NCBI RefSeq assembly: GCF_007678255.1
Contig: NZ_VEED01000001.1
Span: 687,490 to 751,489, forward strand
Reading direction: 5' to 3'
DNA length: 64,000 nt
DNA from: Bacillus sp. X1(2014)
Lineage (GTDB): Bacteria; Bacillota; Bacilli; Bacillales_B; DSM-18226
In this document: in pieces, positions 26,924 through 38,898 of the stretch
Layout: every line of letters begins with the position of its first letter
How positions within the stretch are numbered: position 1 is the first letter of the stretch
The notes under the pieces: model-generated
Seen by the model: only the letters and a program-made list of their open reading frames with translations
The model's database searches: none
What the model was told of the DNA's origin: nothing
Made by a program: the position numbers and the translations under genes

Positions 26924-27190
26924 AAGGGCCCCGAATGAGTGGAAGATCATCCTTCGGGCTTTATGAGCCAATCTTATAGCCCCCAACGAGCAGGTGGATC
27001 ATTTATTCAGGCTCTATGAATGACTCTTATCCCCCCGAACAAACGAGTGTATTACCTTTTTAGGCTTTATGAACCGCTCATATCGACCCGAACAAGCAGA
27101 CCAACACCCTTTTGAGGCTTTATGAACTGCTCTTACTGACCTTAAAAAGAAGGTCCTCACCCTTTTCGGGCTTTATGAACCTTCCTCGTT
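26924..27190. repeat. 53-bp tandem repeat, five units
   Basis: GGCT(T/C)TATGA occurs at 26957, 27010, 27063, 27116 and 27169, exactly 53 bp apart. Each unit also has a (C)CCCGAA(C/T)(A/G)AG block about 25-30 bp before it and CTCTTAT-like sequence after it. Units are 60-75% alike by eye. It lies between the NERD gene and the convergent MaoC-like gene. 53 is not a multiple of three, so it is not a coding repeat. Confidence 0.9.
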
Positions 27191-27247
27191 CTATTGTTAA
27201 CTCAAAAAAGGAATGTGAACAGTTCACATTCCATCTTAATAACTTTA

Positions 27248-27724
27248 TTAAAAATTCTCTAAAGCCCGGCCATGAATTTCTTCCAATCGGTGGGGCGGAC
27301 AAACTTTGACTTTGCCTTGAATGACTGTCTCATTCTTTTCATTGGTTCCTACCACACTAATTACAATGGTATGCTCTTCCCTTGTTACTTCAACCACTTC
27401 GAATAAAAGCTCAACTGCCCCATAATGATAAACGGGTTTTGGAAAACTGATCTCTTGACTTAAAATATGACTTCCAGGACCGGGTAAATATTTCGAGATG
27501 GCTGAGGTAATCATACCTGTCAGCATAATGCTCGGAACGATTGGCTTTTCAAAAGGAGTCTGTGAAGCATAATCATGCTGAATATAGAGGGGATTTGCAT
27601 CATCAGTTAATCCTAAATAAAGTAGCAGATCCTTGTCTTCTATTTTTTCTGTCATAGCTAGTTTTTCACCGACAGTAATTTCTTCAATTTTACGTCCTAA
27701 CCTTCTCTTTTTACCTAAAAGCAA
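27248..27724 (-). CDS. MaoC-like hotdog-fold dehydratase/hydratase
   Basis: A 158-aa single-domain protein of the MaoC/(R)-hydratase type: EITVGEKLAMTEKIEDKDLLLYLGLTDDANPLYIQ contains the helical hydratase region, though the usual (Y/F)AxxxxDxxPxHxD signature is altered (DDANPLYIQHDYA, Gln where a His is common). PSIMLTGMITSAISKYLPGPG follows. TTG 27724 just after GGAGGTGGAG is the only well-placed start. It lies downstream of phoP and upstream-adjacent to mdh, a position I recall for a MaoC-like gene in other Bacillus. Substrate unknown; activity may be lost. Confidence 0.72.
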   Translation of the reverse strand: MLLGKKRRLGRKIEEITVGEKLAMTEKIEDKDLLLYLGLTDDANPLYIQHDYASQTPFEKPIVPSIMLTGMITSAISKYLPGPGSHILSQEISFPKPVYHYGAVELLFEVVEVTREEHTIVISVVGTNEKNETVIQGKVKVCPPHRLEEIHGRALENF

Positions 27725-27765
27725 AAAACTCCACCTCCATGTAAGCGATTTCAAACAAATACAAA

Positions 27766-27798
27766 GAAATTCGGGGAACCATTGTAACCCCGAATTTC
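27766..27798 (-). terminator. Terminator of citZ-icd-mdh
   Basis: An 11-bp perfect stem GAAATTCGGGG / CCCCGAATTTC with an 11-nt loop, 13 nt after the mdh stop; T-rich on the minus strand. Confidence 0.85.
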
Positions 27799-27810
27799 TC
27801 TTTTATTCTT

Positions 27811-28749
27811 TTACGCTAATACTTGCATCACATTGCGAACGGATTCAACTGATTTATCTAAAGCAGCTTTTTCGTCAGCAGTTAATTCAAGCTCGATGAC
27901 TTTTTCAATGCCATTTGCACCAAGGATTGTTGGTACACCTAGGTAGATGCCATCGTAACCAAATTCACCTTCAAGATAAGCAATAGATGGAAGAACGCGA
28001 CGTTGGTCTTTAAGTATTGCTTCACACATTTCAACTAAAGAAGCAGCAGGAGCATAATAAGCGCTTCCATTACCTAGAAGGTTAACAATTTCACCGCCGC
28101 CTTTACGAGTTCGTTCTACAATTGCTTCAAGACGGTCTTTAGGAATTAATGTTTCTAATGGAATTCCACCAGCATATGAGTAACGTACAAGGGGAACCAT
28201 GTCATCACCATGACCACCTAAAACGAAACCTGTAATGTCTTTAACAGAAAGGTTCAATTCTTGAGCAACAAATGTGCGGAAACGAGCAGTATCAAGAACA
28301 CCAGATTGACCAATTACACGGTTTTTAGGGAATCCTGATTCTTTAAATACAGTGTATGTCATTGCATCAACTGGGTTGGTTAAAACAAGAATTGTACAGT
28401 TAGGGGAATACTTCACGATTTCTTGAGTTACACTTCTCATAACCTTTTGGTTTGTCTGAACTAAATCATCACGGCTCATACCAGGTTTACGGGCAATACC
28501 AGCAGTGATCACGACGATATCTGAATCACGAGTATCTTCATAGTTTGAAGTACCAGTAATATTAGCATCAAAGCCTTGTACTGGACTTGCTTCTAGCATA
28601 TCTAATGCCTTACCTTTTGTAGGGTTTTCCATTGGAGCGATATCTACTAAAACTACATCTCCAAGTTCCTTTTGAGCTAGTAAAAATGCCGTAGTTGCTC
28701 CAGTAAATCCTCCGCCGATTACAGAAACCTTTTTACGTTTTAATGACAT
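27811..28749 (-). CDS. mdh: Malate dehydrogenase
   Basis: A 312-aa LDH-like malate dehydrogenase interconverting malate and oxaloacetate with NAD. The dinucleotide loop is [13 protein letters not shown] (9-21), the substrate loop carries [11 protein letters not shown] with Arg residues, and catalytic His is in [15 protein letters not shown] 28749 has GGGGAG upstream. Last gene of citZ-icd-mdh, 91 nt after icd; a stable hairpin (28794-28832) lies in that gap and may tune mRNA stability or processing. Confidence 0.97.
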   Translation of the reverse strand: MSLKRKKVSVIGGGFTGATTAFLLAQKELGDVVLVDIAPMENPTKGKALDMLEASPVQGFDANITGTSNYEDTRDSDIVVITAGIARKPGMSRDDLVQTNQKVMRSVTQEIVKYSPNCTILVLTNPVDAMTYTVFKESGFPKNRVIGQSGVLDTARFRTFVAQELNLSVKDITGFVLGGHGDDMVPLVRYSYAGGIPLETLIPKDRLEAIVERTRKGGGEIVNLLGNGSAYYAPAASLVEMCEAILKDQRRVLPSIAYLEGEFGYDGIYLGVPTILGANGIEKVIELELTADEKAALDKSVESVRNVMQVLA

Positions 28750-28793
28750 TATAACTCTCCCCTTTAAACGTTTTTGTTGGTCTTGAACCTTAA

Positions 28794-28832
28794 AATGCAG
28801 GCGGGGCTATTAAAGAACAGCCCACATCTGCA
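28794..28832 (-). other. Hairpin between icd and mdh
   Basis: Minus-strand ATGCAGATGTGGGCT pairs with AGCCCCGCCTGCAT with few mismatches. Only TTTTAAGG follows, so it is a weak terminator at best, or a processing/stability hairpin in the TCA operon. Confidence 0.6.
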
Positions 28833-28840
28833 TCAATTCT

Positions 28841-30109
28841 TTACTCCATGTTCTTAATAAGCTCGTTAGCAAATTCAGAAGTTTTTACTTCTGTTGCGCC
28901 TTCCATTAATCGAGCAAAATCATATGTTACAACTTTAGAAGCAATTGTTTTTTCTACTGATTTAATAACCATTGTAGCGGCTTCGTTCCAGCCTAAGTGC
29001 TCAAGCAATAACACACCTGATAAAATAACAGATGAAGGATTCACCTTATCAAGACCTGCATATTTAGGTGCAGTACCATGTGTTGCTTCAAAAATCGCAT
29101 GTCCTGTTTCATAGTTGATGTTAGCACCTGGTGCAATACCAATACCGCCTACTTGCGCTGCAAGTGCATCTGAAATGAAATCTCCATTTAAATTCATTGT
29201 TGCAACAACATCAAATTCACGCGGACGTGTAAGAATTTGTTGTAAGAAGATATCAGCAATTGCATCTTTTACGATAATTTTGCCTGCTGCTTCTGCATCA
29301 GCTTGAGCTTTATTAGCAGCTTCTGAACCTTGCTCCGCTTTAATGCGGTCATATTGAGCCCATGTAAATACTTTATCCCCGAATTCCTTCTCAGCAAGCT
29401 CATAGCCCCAGTTTTTAAATGCGCCTTCAGTAAATTTCATGATATTACCTTTGTGTACGAGTGTAACTGAAGAACGGCCTTCTTTAATGGCATAGTTAAT
29501 TGCCGCACGAACTAGACGCGAAGTACCTTGTTCAGAAACAGGCTTAATACCGATACCAGAAGTTTCTGGGAATCTGATTTTGTTAACACCCATTTCATTT
29601 TGTAAGAAGTCAATTACCTTTTTAACTGCTTCTGAACCTTTTTCATACTCAATACCAGCATAAATATCTTCTGTGTTTTCACGGAAAATAACCATATCAG
29701 TATCTTGTGGACGCTTAACTGGTGAAGGAACACCTTCGAACCATCTAACTGGACGTAAGCACACAAACAAATCTAACTCTTGACGTAGAGCAACGTTCAA
29801 CGAACGAATTCCTCCGCCAACAGGAGTAGTTAATGGCCCTTTAATGGCAATCAAATATTCATTGATTAAATCAAGTGTTTCTGATGGCAGCCATTCACCA
29901 GTTTGGTTGAATGCTTTTTCTCCAGCTAAAACTTCTTTCCAAATTAATTTGCGTTCACCTTTGTACGCTTTTTCAACAGCTGCATTTAAAACTCTCTCAG
30001 AAGCAGCCCAAATATCTGGTCCGATTCCGTCACCTTCAATAAATGGGATAATTGGATTGTTTGGTACATTTAATACACCGTTTGTAACTGTAATTTTTTC
30101 GCCTTGCAT
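28841..30109 (-). CDS. icd: Isocitrate dehydrogenase (NADP)
   Basis: A 422-aa NADP-dependent isocitrate dehydrogenase making 2-oxoglutarate and CO2. Signatures: [14 protein letters not shown] near the N-terminus, the substrate Ser/phosphorylation-loop region [15 protein letters not shown], and the C-terminal [19 protein letters not shown] and [16 protein letters not shown] site precedes the ATG at 30109. Middle gene of citZ-icd-mdh, 123 nt after citZ. Confidence 0.96.
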   Translation of the reverse strand: MQGEKITVTNGVLNVPNNPIIPFIEGDGIGPDIWAASERVLNAAVEKAYKGERKLIWKEVLAGEKAFNQTGEWLPSETLDLINEYLIAIKGPLTTPVGGGIRSLNVALRQELDLFVCLRPVRWFEGVPSPVKRPQDTDMVIFRENTEDIYAGIEYEKGSEAVKKVIDFLQNEMGVNKIRFPETSGIGIKPVSEQGTSRLVRAAINYAIKEGRSSVTLVHKGNIMKFTEGAFKNWGYELAEKEFGDKVFTWAQYDRIKAEQGSEAANKAQADAEAAGKIIVKDAIADIFLQQILTRPREFDVVATMNLNGDFISDALAAQVGGIGIAPGANINYETGHAIFEATHGTAPKYAGLDKVNPSSVILSGVLLLEHLGWNEAATMVIKSVEKTIASKVVTYDFARLMEGATEVKTSEFANELIKNME

Positions 30110-30232
30110 AGTTGATTTTCCCTCCTATTATGTAAAAAAGCTGCGTTATGACTTATGGAAAGGTTAGAGATGTTTGTCTCTAACCTTATCATATATTCTT
30201 ATTAGACCAATTATTGCGACAAAAGTAAATAA

Positions 30233-31351
30233 TTAACCTCGTTGCTCAATTGGAACATATTTTTGCATACCAGGACCTGTATAATCTGCACGCGGGCGGA
30301 TTAAGCGGTTGTTTTGATACTGTTCAAGAATATGTGCAAGCCAGCCAGATACCCTGCTTACTGCGAAGATTGGTGTCATTAAATCATGGTCAATCCCTAA
30401 GCTGTGGTAAACAGATGCGGAATAGAAATCCACATTAGGTGGCAGATTCTTTTCACCGGTTACAATACTTTCAATTTTTTCAGAGATATCATACCATTGT
30501 GGTTCGCCTGTTAGTTCAGTTAATTTTTTAGACATTGCTCTTAAGTGCTTGGCACGTGGATCTCCTTTTCGATAAACACGATGACCAAAGCCCATGATTT
30601 TTTCTTTCTTCTCAAGCTTGCCACGTACATATGGTTCAACATTTTCGAGCGTACCAATTTCTTTTAACATTTTCATGACCGCTTCATTTGCTCCACCATG
30701 TAAAGGTCCTTTAAGGGCCCCAATTGCGGCAGTTACTCCAGAATAAACATCAGATAATGTAGCCACACATACACGTGCAGTAAATGTGGATGCGTTTAAT
30801 TCATGGTCCGCGTGTAATACAAGCGCTTTATCAATCGCTTCAACAGCGATCGGTTCTGGTACTTTCCCAGTCAACATGTATAAGAAATTGGCTGCAAAGC
30901 TTAATTCTGGTTTAGGTGCAATTGGCTCTAACCCTTTTCTTACACGAGCAAATGTTGCAACAATTGCAGGCATTTTTGCCTGAAGGCGAATCGCTTTTCG
31001 GTAATTTGAGTCTGGCTCCATTAAATCTGCTTCCTCATCATATAAACCTAAAAGAGAAACGGCTGAACGAAGTGCTGCCATTGGGTGTACCTTATCAATT
31101 TGGTACATCTTAAAATGCGCAATTACTTCTTTTGGTAAGGCGGCATTGTCAGAAAGTTGTTTTTTCAATTCAGCTAATTGTTCAGCATTAGGCAGCTTAA
31201 GGTGCCATAATAAATAGATGATTTCTTCAAAACTAGCATTCACAGCTAAATCGTCAATGTCATAGCCAACATAAGTAAGCGTATCATCAATAATTGAGCT
31301 GATGGAGGAAGTTGTAGCCACTACCCCTTCAAGACCGCGTGTTACTGTCAT
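30233..31351 (-). CDS. citZ: Citrate synthase
   Basis: A 372-aa type II (short, Gram-positive) citrate synthase condensing acetyl-CoA and oxaloacetate. Catalytic residues lie in HADHELNASTFTARV (His), GFGHRVYRKGDPRAKHL (His) and the NVDFYSASVYHSLGI region (Asp). GAAGGAGAG precedes the ATG. First gene of the TCA operon. A cre-like site lies about 180 nt upstream, in line with carbon-catabolite control known for citZ; CcpC control is expected but no site could be fixed. Confidence 0.96.
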   Translation of the reverse strand: MTVTRGLEGVVATTSSISSIIDDTLTYVGYDIDDLAVNASFEEIIYLLWHLKLPNAEQLAELKKQLSDNAALPKEVIAHFKMYQIDKVHPMAALRSAVSLLGLYDEEADLMEPDSNYRKAIRLQAKMPAIVATFARVRKGLEPIAPKPELSFAANFLYMLTGKVPEPIAVEAIDKALVLHADHELNASTFTARVCVATLSDVYSGVTAAIGALKGPLHGGANEAVMKMLKEIGTLENVEPYVRGKLEKKEKIMGFGHRVYRKGDPRAKHLRAMSKKLTELTGEPQWYDISEKIESIVTGEKNLPPNVDFYSASVYHSLGIDHDLMTPIFAVSRVSGWLAHILEQYQNNRLIRPRADYTGPGMQKYVPIEQRG

Positions 31352-31533
31352 ACTAAATCTCTCCTTCTCATTCTAAATTTCCCCATACCAGTAAAGCAAA
31401 AATATTCCCCTTATACATTCATAAAATTAACTGAGCGATTGCTCGGGTCAAAAGCAAACAATTAGAATCTATTCCTTTAGGAAAAAAATTGGTTAATAAA
31501 CAAATCAGCGTTTTTATGTGGTTTATGTAAAAA

Positions 31534-31547
31534 AAGAAACGCTTACA
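31534..31547 (-). promoter_or_regulatory. Possible cre (CcpA) site upstream of citZ
   Basis: Minus-strand TGTAAGCGTTTCTT agrees with about 11 of 14 positions of the cre consensus TGWAANCGNTNWCA. Confidence 0.42.
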
Positions 31548-31627
31548 AGCCTATTATAAACAATTATCAGATTTTTGTGAATGAAAAGGCTTCGAAAAGT
31601 GTAAAAAAATATTATTTTACAAAAAAT

Positions 31628-32089
31628 CTAAGTAAAAAAACTAAAAATTTTCATTGCGGTATAGGCGATTCCAGCACCAATTAATGGACCAACTGCTACA
31701 CCTTTGAAAATAGACACAGATAGAATTGTTCCAAGTACTAATGCTGTAGTAATCTGGGGGTCATCAGCTAGTAATTTTACCCCTCCTTTTGCAAGCATAG
31801 CCACAATCATACCCGAGATTAGGGCAATCCATGCATAAGAAGATTTAAATGCTCCTGTTAAGTCCTTAAAACCGATTTCTCCACTTGCAATTGGTATTAA
31901 TACAGCAATGGTTATAATCGTTACCCCCCAGTTGATCCCTTTCGACTGTATAATTGAGAATGCTTTGGTATCTAATCCTCCAATTTTTAAAGCAAGGAGA
32001 ACAGCAATTGCGATTAGTAAAGAACTATTTTTCGCGATAAAACCAATAACTAGCAATAATAGTAAAAATAAGACTGACTCGTTAAGCAT
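31628..32089 (-). CDS. ytwI: DUF441 membrane protein
   Basis: A 153-aa DUF441 protein, nearly all hydrophobic, with four or five helices: VLFLLLLLVIGFIAKNSSLLIAIAVLLAL, WGVTIITIAVLIPIASGEIG, YAWIALISGMIVAMLAKGG and ALVLGTILSVSIFKGVAVGPLIGAGIAY (fragments). It matches YtwI in size and in its position between citZ and ytvI. Function unknown. The ATG at 32089 is preceded by AAGGGTG. It is divergent from ytvI. Confidence 0.85.
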   Translation of the reverse strand: MLNESVLFLLLLLVIGFIAKNSSLLIAIAVLLALKIGGLDTKAFSIIQSKGINWGVTIITIAVLIPIASGEIGFKDLTGAFKSSYAWIALISGMIVAMLAKGGVKLLADDPQITTALVLGTILSVSIFKGVAVGPLIGAGIAYTAMKIFSFFT

Positions 32090-32305
32090 GTTTTCACCCT
32101 TCCTGATCGAAATTATCGTAACATAACATCTACCTTTGAGTGAAATTTATGTTAACAGTAGTTTTCTGTTCTTTTCCTTTGGAATGATTCTTGAAAAAAC
32201 CTTTGTAATATTTTCACTATTATAATTATCTGGAAAAATATGCAGATTATTTCGTAAAATGTTAAACTAGAATTACGATAATTGCGGATACAAGGAGGTT
32301 TGTCT

Positions 32306-33421
32306 TTGAATCTAAAGTATTTATACCGGACGATACGATTTATCATTGTCATTGGAGCAATTGTTTTGGGACTTTTATGTTGTTTTTATTTATCAAAACT
32401 AATCTATCCATTTTTAATTGGTTTAATTATCGCCTTTTTAATTAATCCACTTGTTGATATTTTTGAAAGCAAGGCTAGGATGCCTCGTGCCTTAGCAGTT
32501 TTTATTGCCCTTATTATTATTTTTGCTTTATTTGCAGGACTTATTACTCTCCTAATAGCCGAAATTGTTTCCGGTGCAAATTATTTATCTACTGTGGTAC
32601 CAAAACATCTTGATACGTTAATAGAGTATATAGAGAATTATTTCACAGCACAGATTCTGCCAATATATGAGCAATTATCAAGTGTCTTTAAAAAATTGGA
32701 TTCTGGGCAGCAGGATACCATTATTAGTAATATTCAGAATGTCGGGACTAGAATTGGCACAACTGTTGGCAATTTTATTCAGAACCTATTCGGGATTATT
32801 CCCAATATTATTGCTTGGCTTCCGAATGCAGCGACAGTTTTAATCTTTTCTTTATTGGCTACGTTTTTTATTAGTAAAGATTGGTACCGATTCTCGAAAA
32901 TGGGCGGCAAACTTTTACCCGAGAAAGCAAAAACAAGCAGTAGATCGGTTTTTTTGGATTTAAAAAGGGCGCTATTTGGATTTATTAAAGCCCAATTAAC
33001 ATTAATCTCAATTACTACAGTTATTATTCTAATAGGTTTGCTTATTCTTCGAGTTGATTATGCAATAACGATTGCATTAGTTACTGGCATTGTCGATATT
33101 ATTCCCTATTTAGGAACAGGTGCCGTTTTTGTCCCTTGGATTATTTATGCTGCGATTAGTGGAAACATGGGACTTGCCATTGGATTAGGCGTTCTTTACA
33201 TTGTTGTTCTCGTCCAACGGCAGATTATGGAACCAAAAATCCTATCGTCTAATATTGGCCTCGACCCATTAGCCACACTGATTGCTTTATTCGTCGGTTT
33301 TAAACTAATTGGATTATTAGGATTAATTGTTGGTCCTGTCACTCTAGTAATTATTAGTACTCTTTATCGGGCCAATGTTTTTCATGATTTATGGGGATTT
33401 ATTATGGGGAAAGAAATATAA
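32306..33421 (+). CDS. ytvI: AI-2E-family (UPF0118) sporulation-associated permease YtvI
   Basis: A 371-aa polytopic protein of the AI-2E/UPF0118 family with about eight helices, a long amphipathic section after the second pair (about 90-150), and family motifs IPYLGTGAVFVPWIIY and GLDPLATLIALFVGFKLIGLLGLIVGP. Start: TTG at 32306, 7 nt after AAGGAGG; the frame begins at another TTG (32282) that lies before the ribosome-binding site. The family moves small solutes or ions; the substrate here is unknown. Confidence 0.85.
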   Translation: MNLKYLYRTIRFIIVIGAIVLGLLCCFYLSKLIYPFLIGLIIAFLINPLVDIFESKARMPRALAVFIALIIIFALFAGLITLLIAEIVSGANYLSTVVPKHLDTLIEYIENYFTAQILPIYEQLSSVFKKLDSGQQDTIISNIQNVGTRIGTTVGNFIQNLFGIIPNIIAWLPNAATVLIFSLLATFFISKDWYRFSKMGGKLLPEKAKTSSRSVFLDLKRALFGFIKAQLTLISITTVIILIGLLILRVDYAITIALVTGIVDIIPYLGTGAVFVPWIIYAAISGNMGLAIGLGVLYIVVLVQRQIMEPKILSSNIGLDPLATLIALFVGFKLIGLLGLIVGPVTLVIISTLYRANVFHDLWGFIMGKEI

Positions 33422-33431
33422 TGATTTAAGG

Positions 33432-33470
33432 AAAAAAGTCAGCTCCTAAACGGAAGCTGACTTTTATTTT
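33432..33470. terminator. Bidirectional terminator between ytvI and fxsA
   Basis: AAGTCAGCTCC / GGAAGCTGACTT stem with A6 on one side and TTTTATTTT on the other; serves ytvI (+) and the end of fxsA (-). Confidence 0.85.
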
Positions 33471-33850
33471 ATAATTTTGATATTCCCTTTATTAATCCTT
33501 CTTTGCCACATTTTTATGATTAAAATTTTTATTGGCTTGCGGGTTGGTGGAAAAAGGAATATGAAACCAGTAACATCTGTAATAAATCCAGGTGTTAAAA
33601 GCAGTGTTCCACCAATTAATATGCATATTCCATCTAATAATGCATCTCCAGGAAGTTGTCCATAACTCAATTGTTCTTGCACCCTTCGGATCGTCTGCAA
33701 GCCCTCTCTCTTGGCTAAATACGCCCCAATGATTCCCGTTAAAATAATTAGAGTAATGGTTGGCCATACACCAATTTTCTTTCCTGAAAATAGCAGTACG
33801 CCAATATCCAGAGCTGGAATTAATATGATTAATAGAAATAAAAATCGCAT
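33464..33850 (-). CDS. fxsA: FxsA-family membrane protein
   Basis: A 128-aa FxsA protein with helices FLFLLIILIPALDIGVLLF (about 3-21), WPTITLIILTGIIGAYLA (about 28-45) and LLTPGFITDVTGFIFLFP. The EGLQTIRRVQEQLSYGQLPG linker and the DGICILIGGTLLLTPGFITD signature are typical. In E. coli fxsA overexpression relieves phage T7 exclusion by F; the bacillar role is unknown. ATG 33850 with AAAGGGG upstream gives the family length; the frame to 33883 is probably untranslated. Confidence 0.88.
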   Translation of the reverse strand: MRFLFLLIILIPALDIGVLLFSGKKIGVWPTITLIILTGIIGAYLAKREGLQTIRRVQEQLSYGQLPGDALLDGICILIGGTLLLTPGFITDVTGFIFLFPPTRKPIKILIIKMWQRRINKGNIKIIK

Positions 33851-33917
33851 AGATTGTCCCCTTTCCAAAAGGCTTATTTTCATTATATTACGAATGGGGA
33901 TTATTTTGTTAGGAATT

Positions 33918-33944
33918 AAAAAAGAAGGGTTTCCCCTTCTTTTT
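33918..33944 (-). terminator. Terminator of pfkA-pyk
   Basis: Minus-strand AAGAAGGG-GAAA-CCCTTCTT with T6; 12 nt after the pyk stop. Confidence 0.87.
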
Positions 33945-33955
33945 ATACAAACAGT

Positions 33956-35719
33956 TTATAGGACGCTAGCATGACCGTTGTAAATAACTCCTTGTTTTGC
34001 ATCAACGGTTATTTCTTGACCCTCTTTTAACAAACCAAAAGCATTATCTACCCCTACAACCACAGGGATGCCTAGGTTTAGACCAACAACAGCCGCATGG
34101 CTAGTTAATCCACCTTCTTGGGTAATCACAGCAGCACATTTTTCAAGCGCCGGAATCATGTCACGATCCGTACCGATCGTTACCAAAATGGAACCTGGTT
34201 TTACCTTCTCTAAAGCTTCTTTGGCATCATGTGCAATAACCACTTTACCAAACGCAGACCTACGGCCAATTCCTTGTGCTTTTGTAATGATATCTCCAAC
34301 CACATGAATTTTCATTAAGTTCGTGGTACCAGCTTCACCGACAGGCACGCCTGCTGTAATGACTACTAAATCACCACGGTTTACTATACCGCTAGTTAAG
34401 CTCGCTTCAACCGCGTTATCTAGCATTTCGTCAGTTGTGGTCGCAACATTGCCAAACTGCGGGTAAACACCCCATACAAGGGATAGACGACGACAAACTT
34501 GCTCAATAGAAGTTACCGCAACAATCGCTGCTTTCGGGCGATATTTAGAAATCATTCTTGCTGTGTGTCCACTTTCTGTTGGGGTAATAATGGATTTCAC
34601 TTCAAGGTTTAATGCAGTGTGTGCAACAGATTGTCCAATTGCGTCAGTCAGATTATGCTCTGTATCTTTACTGCGGCTTGAGAGAATTTCTTTGTGATCT
34701 AATGCTGATTCTGCTCTGGAAGCAATATTGTGCATAGTTTGGACAGCTTCGACTGGATATTGACCAGCAGCTGTTTCACCGGAAAGCATAATCGCATCGG
34801 TACCGTCGAAAATCGCATTCGCTACATCACTTGCCTCAGCGCGAGTAGGTCGTGGATTCCTTTGCATCGAATCAAGCATTTGTGTTGCTGTAATGACAGG
34901 CTTCCCATTCTCATTACATTTCTTAATTAACATTTTTTGAACTAGTGGAACTTCTTCAGCTGGAATTTCTACCCCTAAATCACCACGCGCTACCATTAAA
35001 CCATCTGAGAATTCTAGGATTTCGTCAATATTATCGACACCTTCCTGATTCTCAATTTTAGGGATAATATGGATATGCGCTGCGTTATTCTGTTCTAAAA
35101 GCTGACGGATTTCTACTACGTCCTTAGCACGTCGCACGAACGAGGCAGCAATGAAATCAATTCCTTGTTCAATTCCAAAAAGAATATCTTGTGTATCCTT
35201 TTCTGTAATACCTGGCAAGTTAACCGATACACCTGGTACGTTCACACCTTTTTTATTTTTCAATGTACCACTATTTAGAATTTTCGTATGGATCTCTTTA
35301 TTTGATTTATCTACTTCCGTAACTTCCAGACCAATTAAGCCGTCATCTAAAAGAATTTTAGATCCAACATGAACATCATCAATTAATCCAGCATATGTAA
35401 CAGAAAACTTATCAACGGTTCCTTCAACTTCCGTCATAGAGACAATAATATTTTTTCCGGCCTGTAGCTCAATTGCACCGTTAACCATATTATTCGTCCG
35501 AATCTCAGGACCTTTCGTATCAAGCAGGATTGCAACTGTTTTACCAGTTAGTTTCGCTGCTTCACGGATATTTTTAATGCGTGCTCCGTGTTCTTCAAAA
35601 TCACCATGTGAAAAATTCAAACGAGCAACGTTCATACCCGAATTAATTAATTGAGTTAATTTTTCCACACTTTCACTTGCAGGACCGATTGTACAAACAA
35701 TTTTTGTTTTTCGTAACAT
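33956..35719 (-). CDS. pyk: Pyruvate kinase with extra C-terminal PEP-utiliser domain
   Basis: A 587-aa pyruvate kinase. The catalytic barrel has [23 protein letters not shown] and the ATQMLDSM signature. Beyond the usual end near 475 there is an extra domain (about 480-587) with [20 protein letters not shown], the phosphohistidine-type motif of PEP-utilising enzymes, characteristic of Bacillus/Geobacillus Pyk. Forms PEP + ADP to pyruvate + ATP. It follows pfkA by 58 nt as one glycolytic operon. Confidence 0.97.
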   Translation of the reverse strand: MLRKTKIVCTIGPASESVEKLTQLINSGMNVARLNFSHGDFEEHGARIKNIREAAKLTGKTVAILLDTKGPEIRTNNMVNGAIELQAGKNIIVSMTEVEGTVDKFSVTYAGLIDDVHVGSKILLDDGLIGLEVTEVDKSNKEIHTKILNSGTLKNKKGVNVPGVSVNLPGITEKDTQDILFGIEQGIDFIAASFVRRAKDVVEIRQLLEQNNAAHIHIIPKIENQEGVDNIDEILEFSDGLMVARGDLGVEIPAEEVPLVQKMLIKKCNENGKPVITATQMLDSMQRNPRPTRAEASDVANAIFDGTDAIMLSGETAAGQYPVEAVQTMHNIASRAESALDHKEILSSRSKDTEHNLTDAIGQSVAHTALNLEVKSIITPTESGHTARMISKYRPKAAIVAVTSIEQVCRRLSLVWGVYPQFGNVATTTDEMLDNAVEASLTSGIVNRGDLVVITAGVPVGEAGTTNLMKIHVVGDIITKAQGIGRRSAFGKVVIAHDAKEALEKVKPGSILVTIGTDRDMIPALEKCAAVITQEGGLTSHAAVVGLNLGIPVVVGVDNAFGLLKEGQEITVDAKQGVIYNGHASVL

Positions 35720-35777
35720 CCGTGTTTTCCTCCTATATTAAAAAAGCTCATAAAGTAATTCTTAAATTTTAATATCC

Positions 35778-37048
<1,271 letters not shown>

Positions 37049-38026
37049 TTAGTTAACACCAATGTAATCATTAATTGTGGCAAATTCACCAATTGTTCTG
37101 AAACGATTATAACGATCAGTGATAAGATCCTCCTCTGACAGCTTAAGAAGCTGCTCCAAGGCTTTCTTCAGTACATGATCGATTTCCTCAGCTTGTTTCA
37201 TGACGTCCCTTTGAGCTCCACCTTTAACTTCTGGAATAATATCATCAATGACACCTAGTTCCTTTAGATCAGGTGCAGTTATTTTCATCGTTTCGGCTGC
37301 ATTTTTAGCTAACGATGCATCTTTCCACAAAATAGCTGCTGCACCCTCCGGAGAAATAACCGAGTAAGTTGAATTCTCAAGCATATATATCCTATTACCT
37401 ACTCCAAGTGCAAGAGCACCACCGCTGCCGCCTTCACCAATCACGATACAAATTACAGGAACCTTTAAACCAGCCATTTCAAACAAATTTCGTGCGATTG
37501 CTTCACTTTGTCCACGTTCTTCTGCGGCCTTCCCAGGATAGGCACCCTTTGTATCAATGAAACAAATAATCGGACGATTAAATTTATTCGCCTGATTCAT
37601 TAATCGAAGTGCTTTACGGTATCCTTCTGGATGTGGCATTCCAAAGTTTCTACGAATATTCTCTTTTGTATCTTTTCCACGCTGGTGACCAATGACTGTA
37701 ACTGGTAATCCTCTATATTTAGCAACACCGCCTACGATTGCCTCATCGTCAGCAAAGGTACGGTCTCCATGACATTCAAAGAAGTTCTCAAACAAATAGG
37801 GAATATAATCTAATGTTGTCGGCCTGTTAGGAAGACGAGCAATTTGTACTCGGTCCCATGGCTTAATATTTTCATAAATGCTCTGCTCGAGTTTTTCAAG
37901 TCTTTTTTCTAATTTTTCAATTTCTGAACTTAAATCAACATCAGCTGTTTTGGTGAACTCCTGTAACTCAGAGATTTTCTTCCTTAATTCGATTACGGGG
38001 CGTTCAAATTCTAATTCTCCTACCAT
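37049..38026 (-). CDS. accA: Acetyl-CoA carboxylase carboxyltransferase alpha subunit
   Basis: A 325-aa alpha subunit that, with AccD, transfers CO2 from carboxybiotin to acetyl-CoA to give malonyl-CoA for fatty-acid synthesis. Motifs: [39 protein letters not shown], and [17 protein letters not shown] in the crotonase-like core. GGAGGTG lies 9 nt before the ATG. Its start overlaps the accD stop by 7 nt, so the two subunits are translationally coupled. Confidence 0.97.
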   Translation of the reverse strand: MVGELEFERPVIELRKKISELQEFTKTADVDLSSEIEKLEKRLEKLEQSIYENIKPWDRVQIARLPNRPTTLDYIPYLFENFFECHGDRTFADDEAIVGGVAKYRGLPVTVIGHQRGKDTKENIRRNFGMPHPEGYRKALRLMNQANKFNRPIICFIDTKGAYPGKAAEERGQSEAIARNLFEMAGLKVPVICIVIGEGGSGGALALGVGNRIYMLENSTYSVISPEGAAAILWKDASLAKNAAETMKITAPDLKELGVIDDIIPEVKGGAQRDVMKQAEEIDHVLKKALEQLLKLSEEDLITDRYNRFRTIGEFATINDYIGVN

Positions 38027-38898
38027 CTGAGCACACCTCCAGGTTGATGGATTTCTAGAATATTGGTGATTTTCTCGATTAATTCCGTGCGATGGATGAT
38101 CGCATCCAGTTGCCCATGCTTTAAAAGAAACTCGGATGTTTGAAAATCCTCTGGCAATTCTTCACGGATGGATTGCTCGATTACTCTTCTCCCCGCAAAT
38201 GCAATGAGCGCACCAGGTTCGGAAAGGTTAAAATCACCTAATGACGCAAAGCTCGCGGAAACCCCTCCAGTTGTAGGATGAGTCATAATTGAAATGATTA
38301 GGCCGCCATTATTACTAAACTTCTTTAACGCCACACTAGTTTTTGCCATTTGCATTAAACTAAGTGCACCCTCCTGCATTCTGGCCCCGCCTGATGCCGT
38401 AAAAATTATAAAAGGGACATTTAACTCATCCGCTTTTTCAATAGCTTGTGTAATTTTTTCGCCGACAACAGACCCCATGCTCCCCATTCGGAACGAAGCA
38501 TCCATGATGGCAAGAACAATTTTATACTCGTTAACTGTTCCAATTCCAGTTACAACAGCTTCATTTAATTTGCTTTTTTCCCGATCTTTTTCAAGCTTTT
38601 CAAGATAGTCAGGAAAATTTAATGGATTTTTAGAAATCATATTTTCATTAAATTCTACAAAGCTTCCTTCATCAATGAAACTGTCTAAACGTTCCCTAGA
38701 GTTCATTGGAAAATGATGTCCACAATGCAAACAAACCTTTAGATTTTTTAACAATTCTTTTGTATACATGATTTTCTTACATGAAGGACACTTTGTCATT
38801 ATGCCTTCAGGAACATCATGTTTTGCATTTTCCGTCGGTATTTGAGCGTATTTCTTCTTTTTTGTCTGGTTTTTTGAAAAAAGATCTTTAAGCGCCAA
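38020..38898 (-). CDS. accD: Acetyl-CoA carboxylase carboxyltransferase beta subunit
   Basis: A 292-aa beta subunit. The N-terminal zinc ribbon has CPSCKK and [11 protein letters not shown]; the crotonase fold has [36 protein letters not shown] and [16 protein letters not shown]. The start is TTG at 38898, 5 nt after AAAGGAGGTAGAATT begins; the frame extends upstream to 38949 with no site. A perfect 13-bp palindrome (39011-39023), probably the operator of the neighbouring GntR-type regulator, lies about 113 nt upstream. Confidence 0.95.
   Translation of the reverse strand: MALKDLFSKNQTKKKKYAQIPTENAKHDVPEGIMTKCPSCKKIMYTKELLKNLKVCLHCGHHFPMNSRERLDSFIDEGSFVEFNENMISKNPLNFPDYLEKLEKDREKSKLNEAVVTGIGTVNEYKIVLAIMDASFRMGSMGSVVGEKITQAIEKADELNVPFIIFTASGGARMQEGALSLMQMAKTSVALKKFSNNGGLIISIMTHPTTGGVSASFASLGDFNLSEPGALIAFAGRRVIEQSIREELPEDFQTSEFLLKHGQLDAIIHRTELIEKITNILEIHQPGGVLRW

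Noticed and set aside
26924..27190. Possible CRISPR array from regularly spaced repeats
   Set aside because: The conserved blocks are diverged and the whole 53-bp unit, not just a direct repeat, is related from copy to copy; there are no unique spacers and no cas genes.
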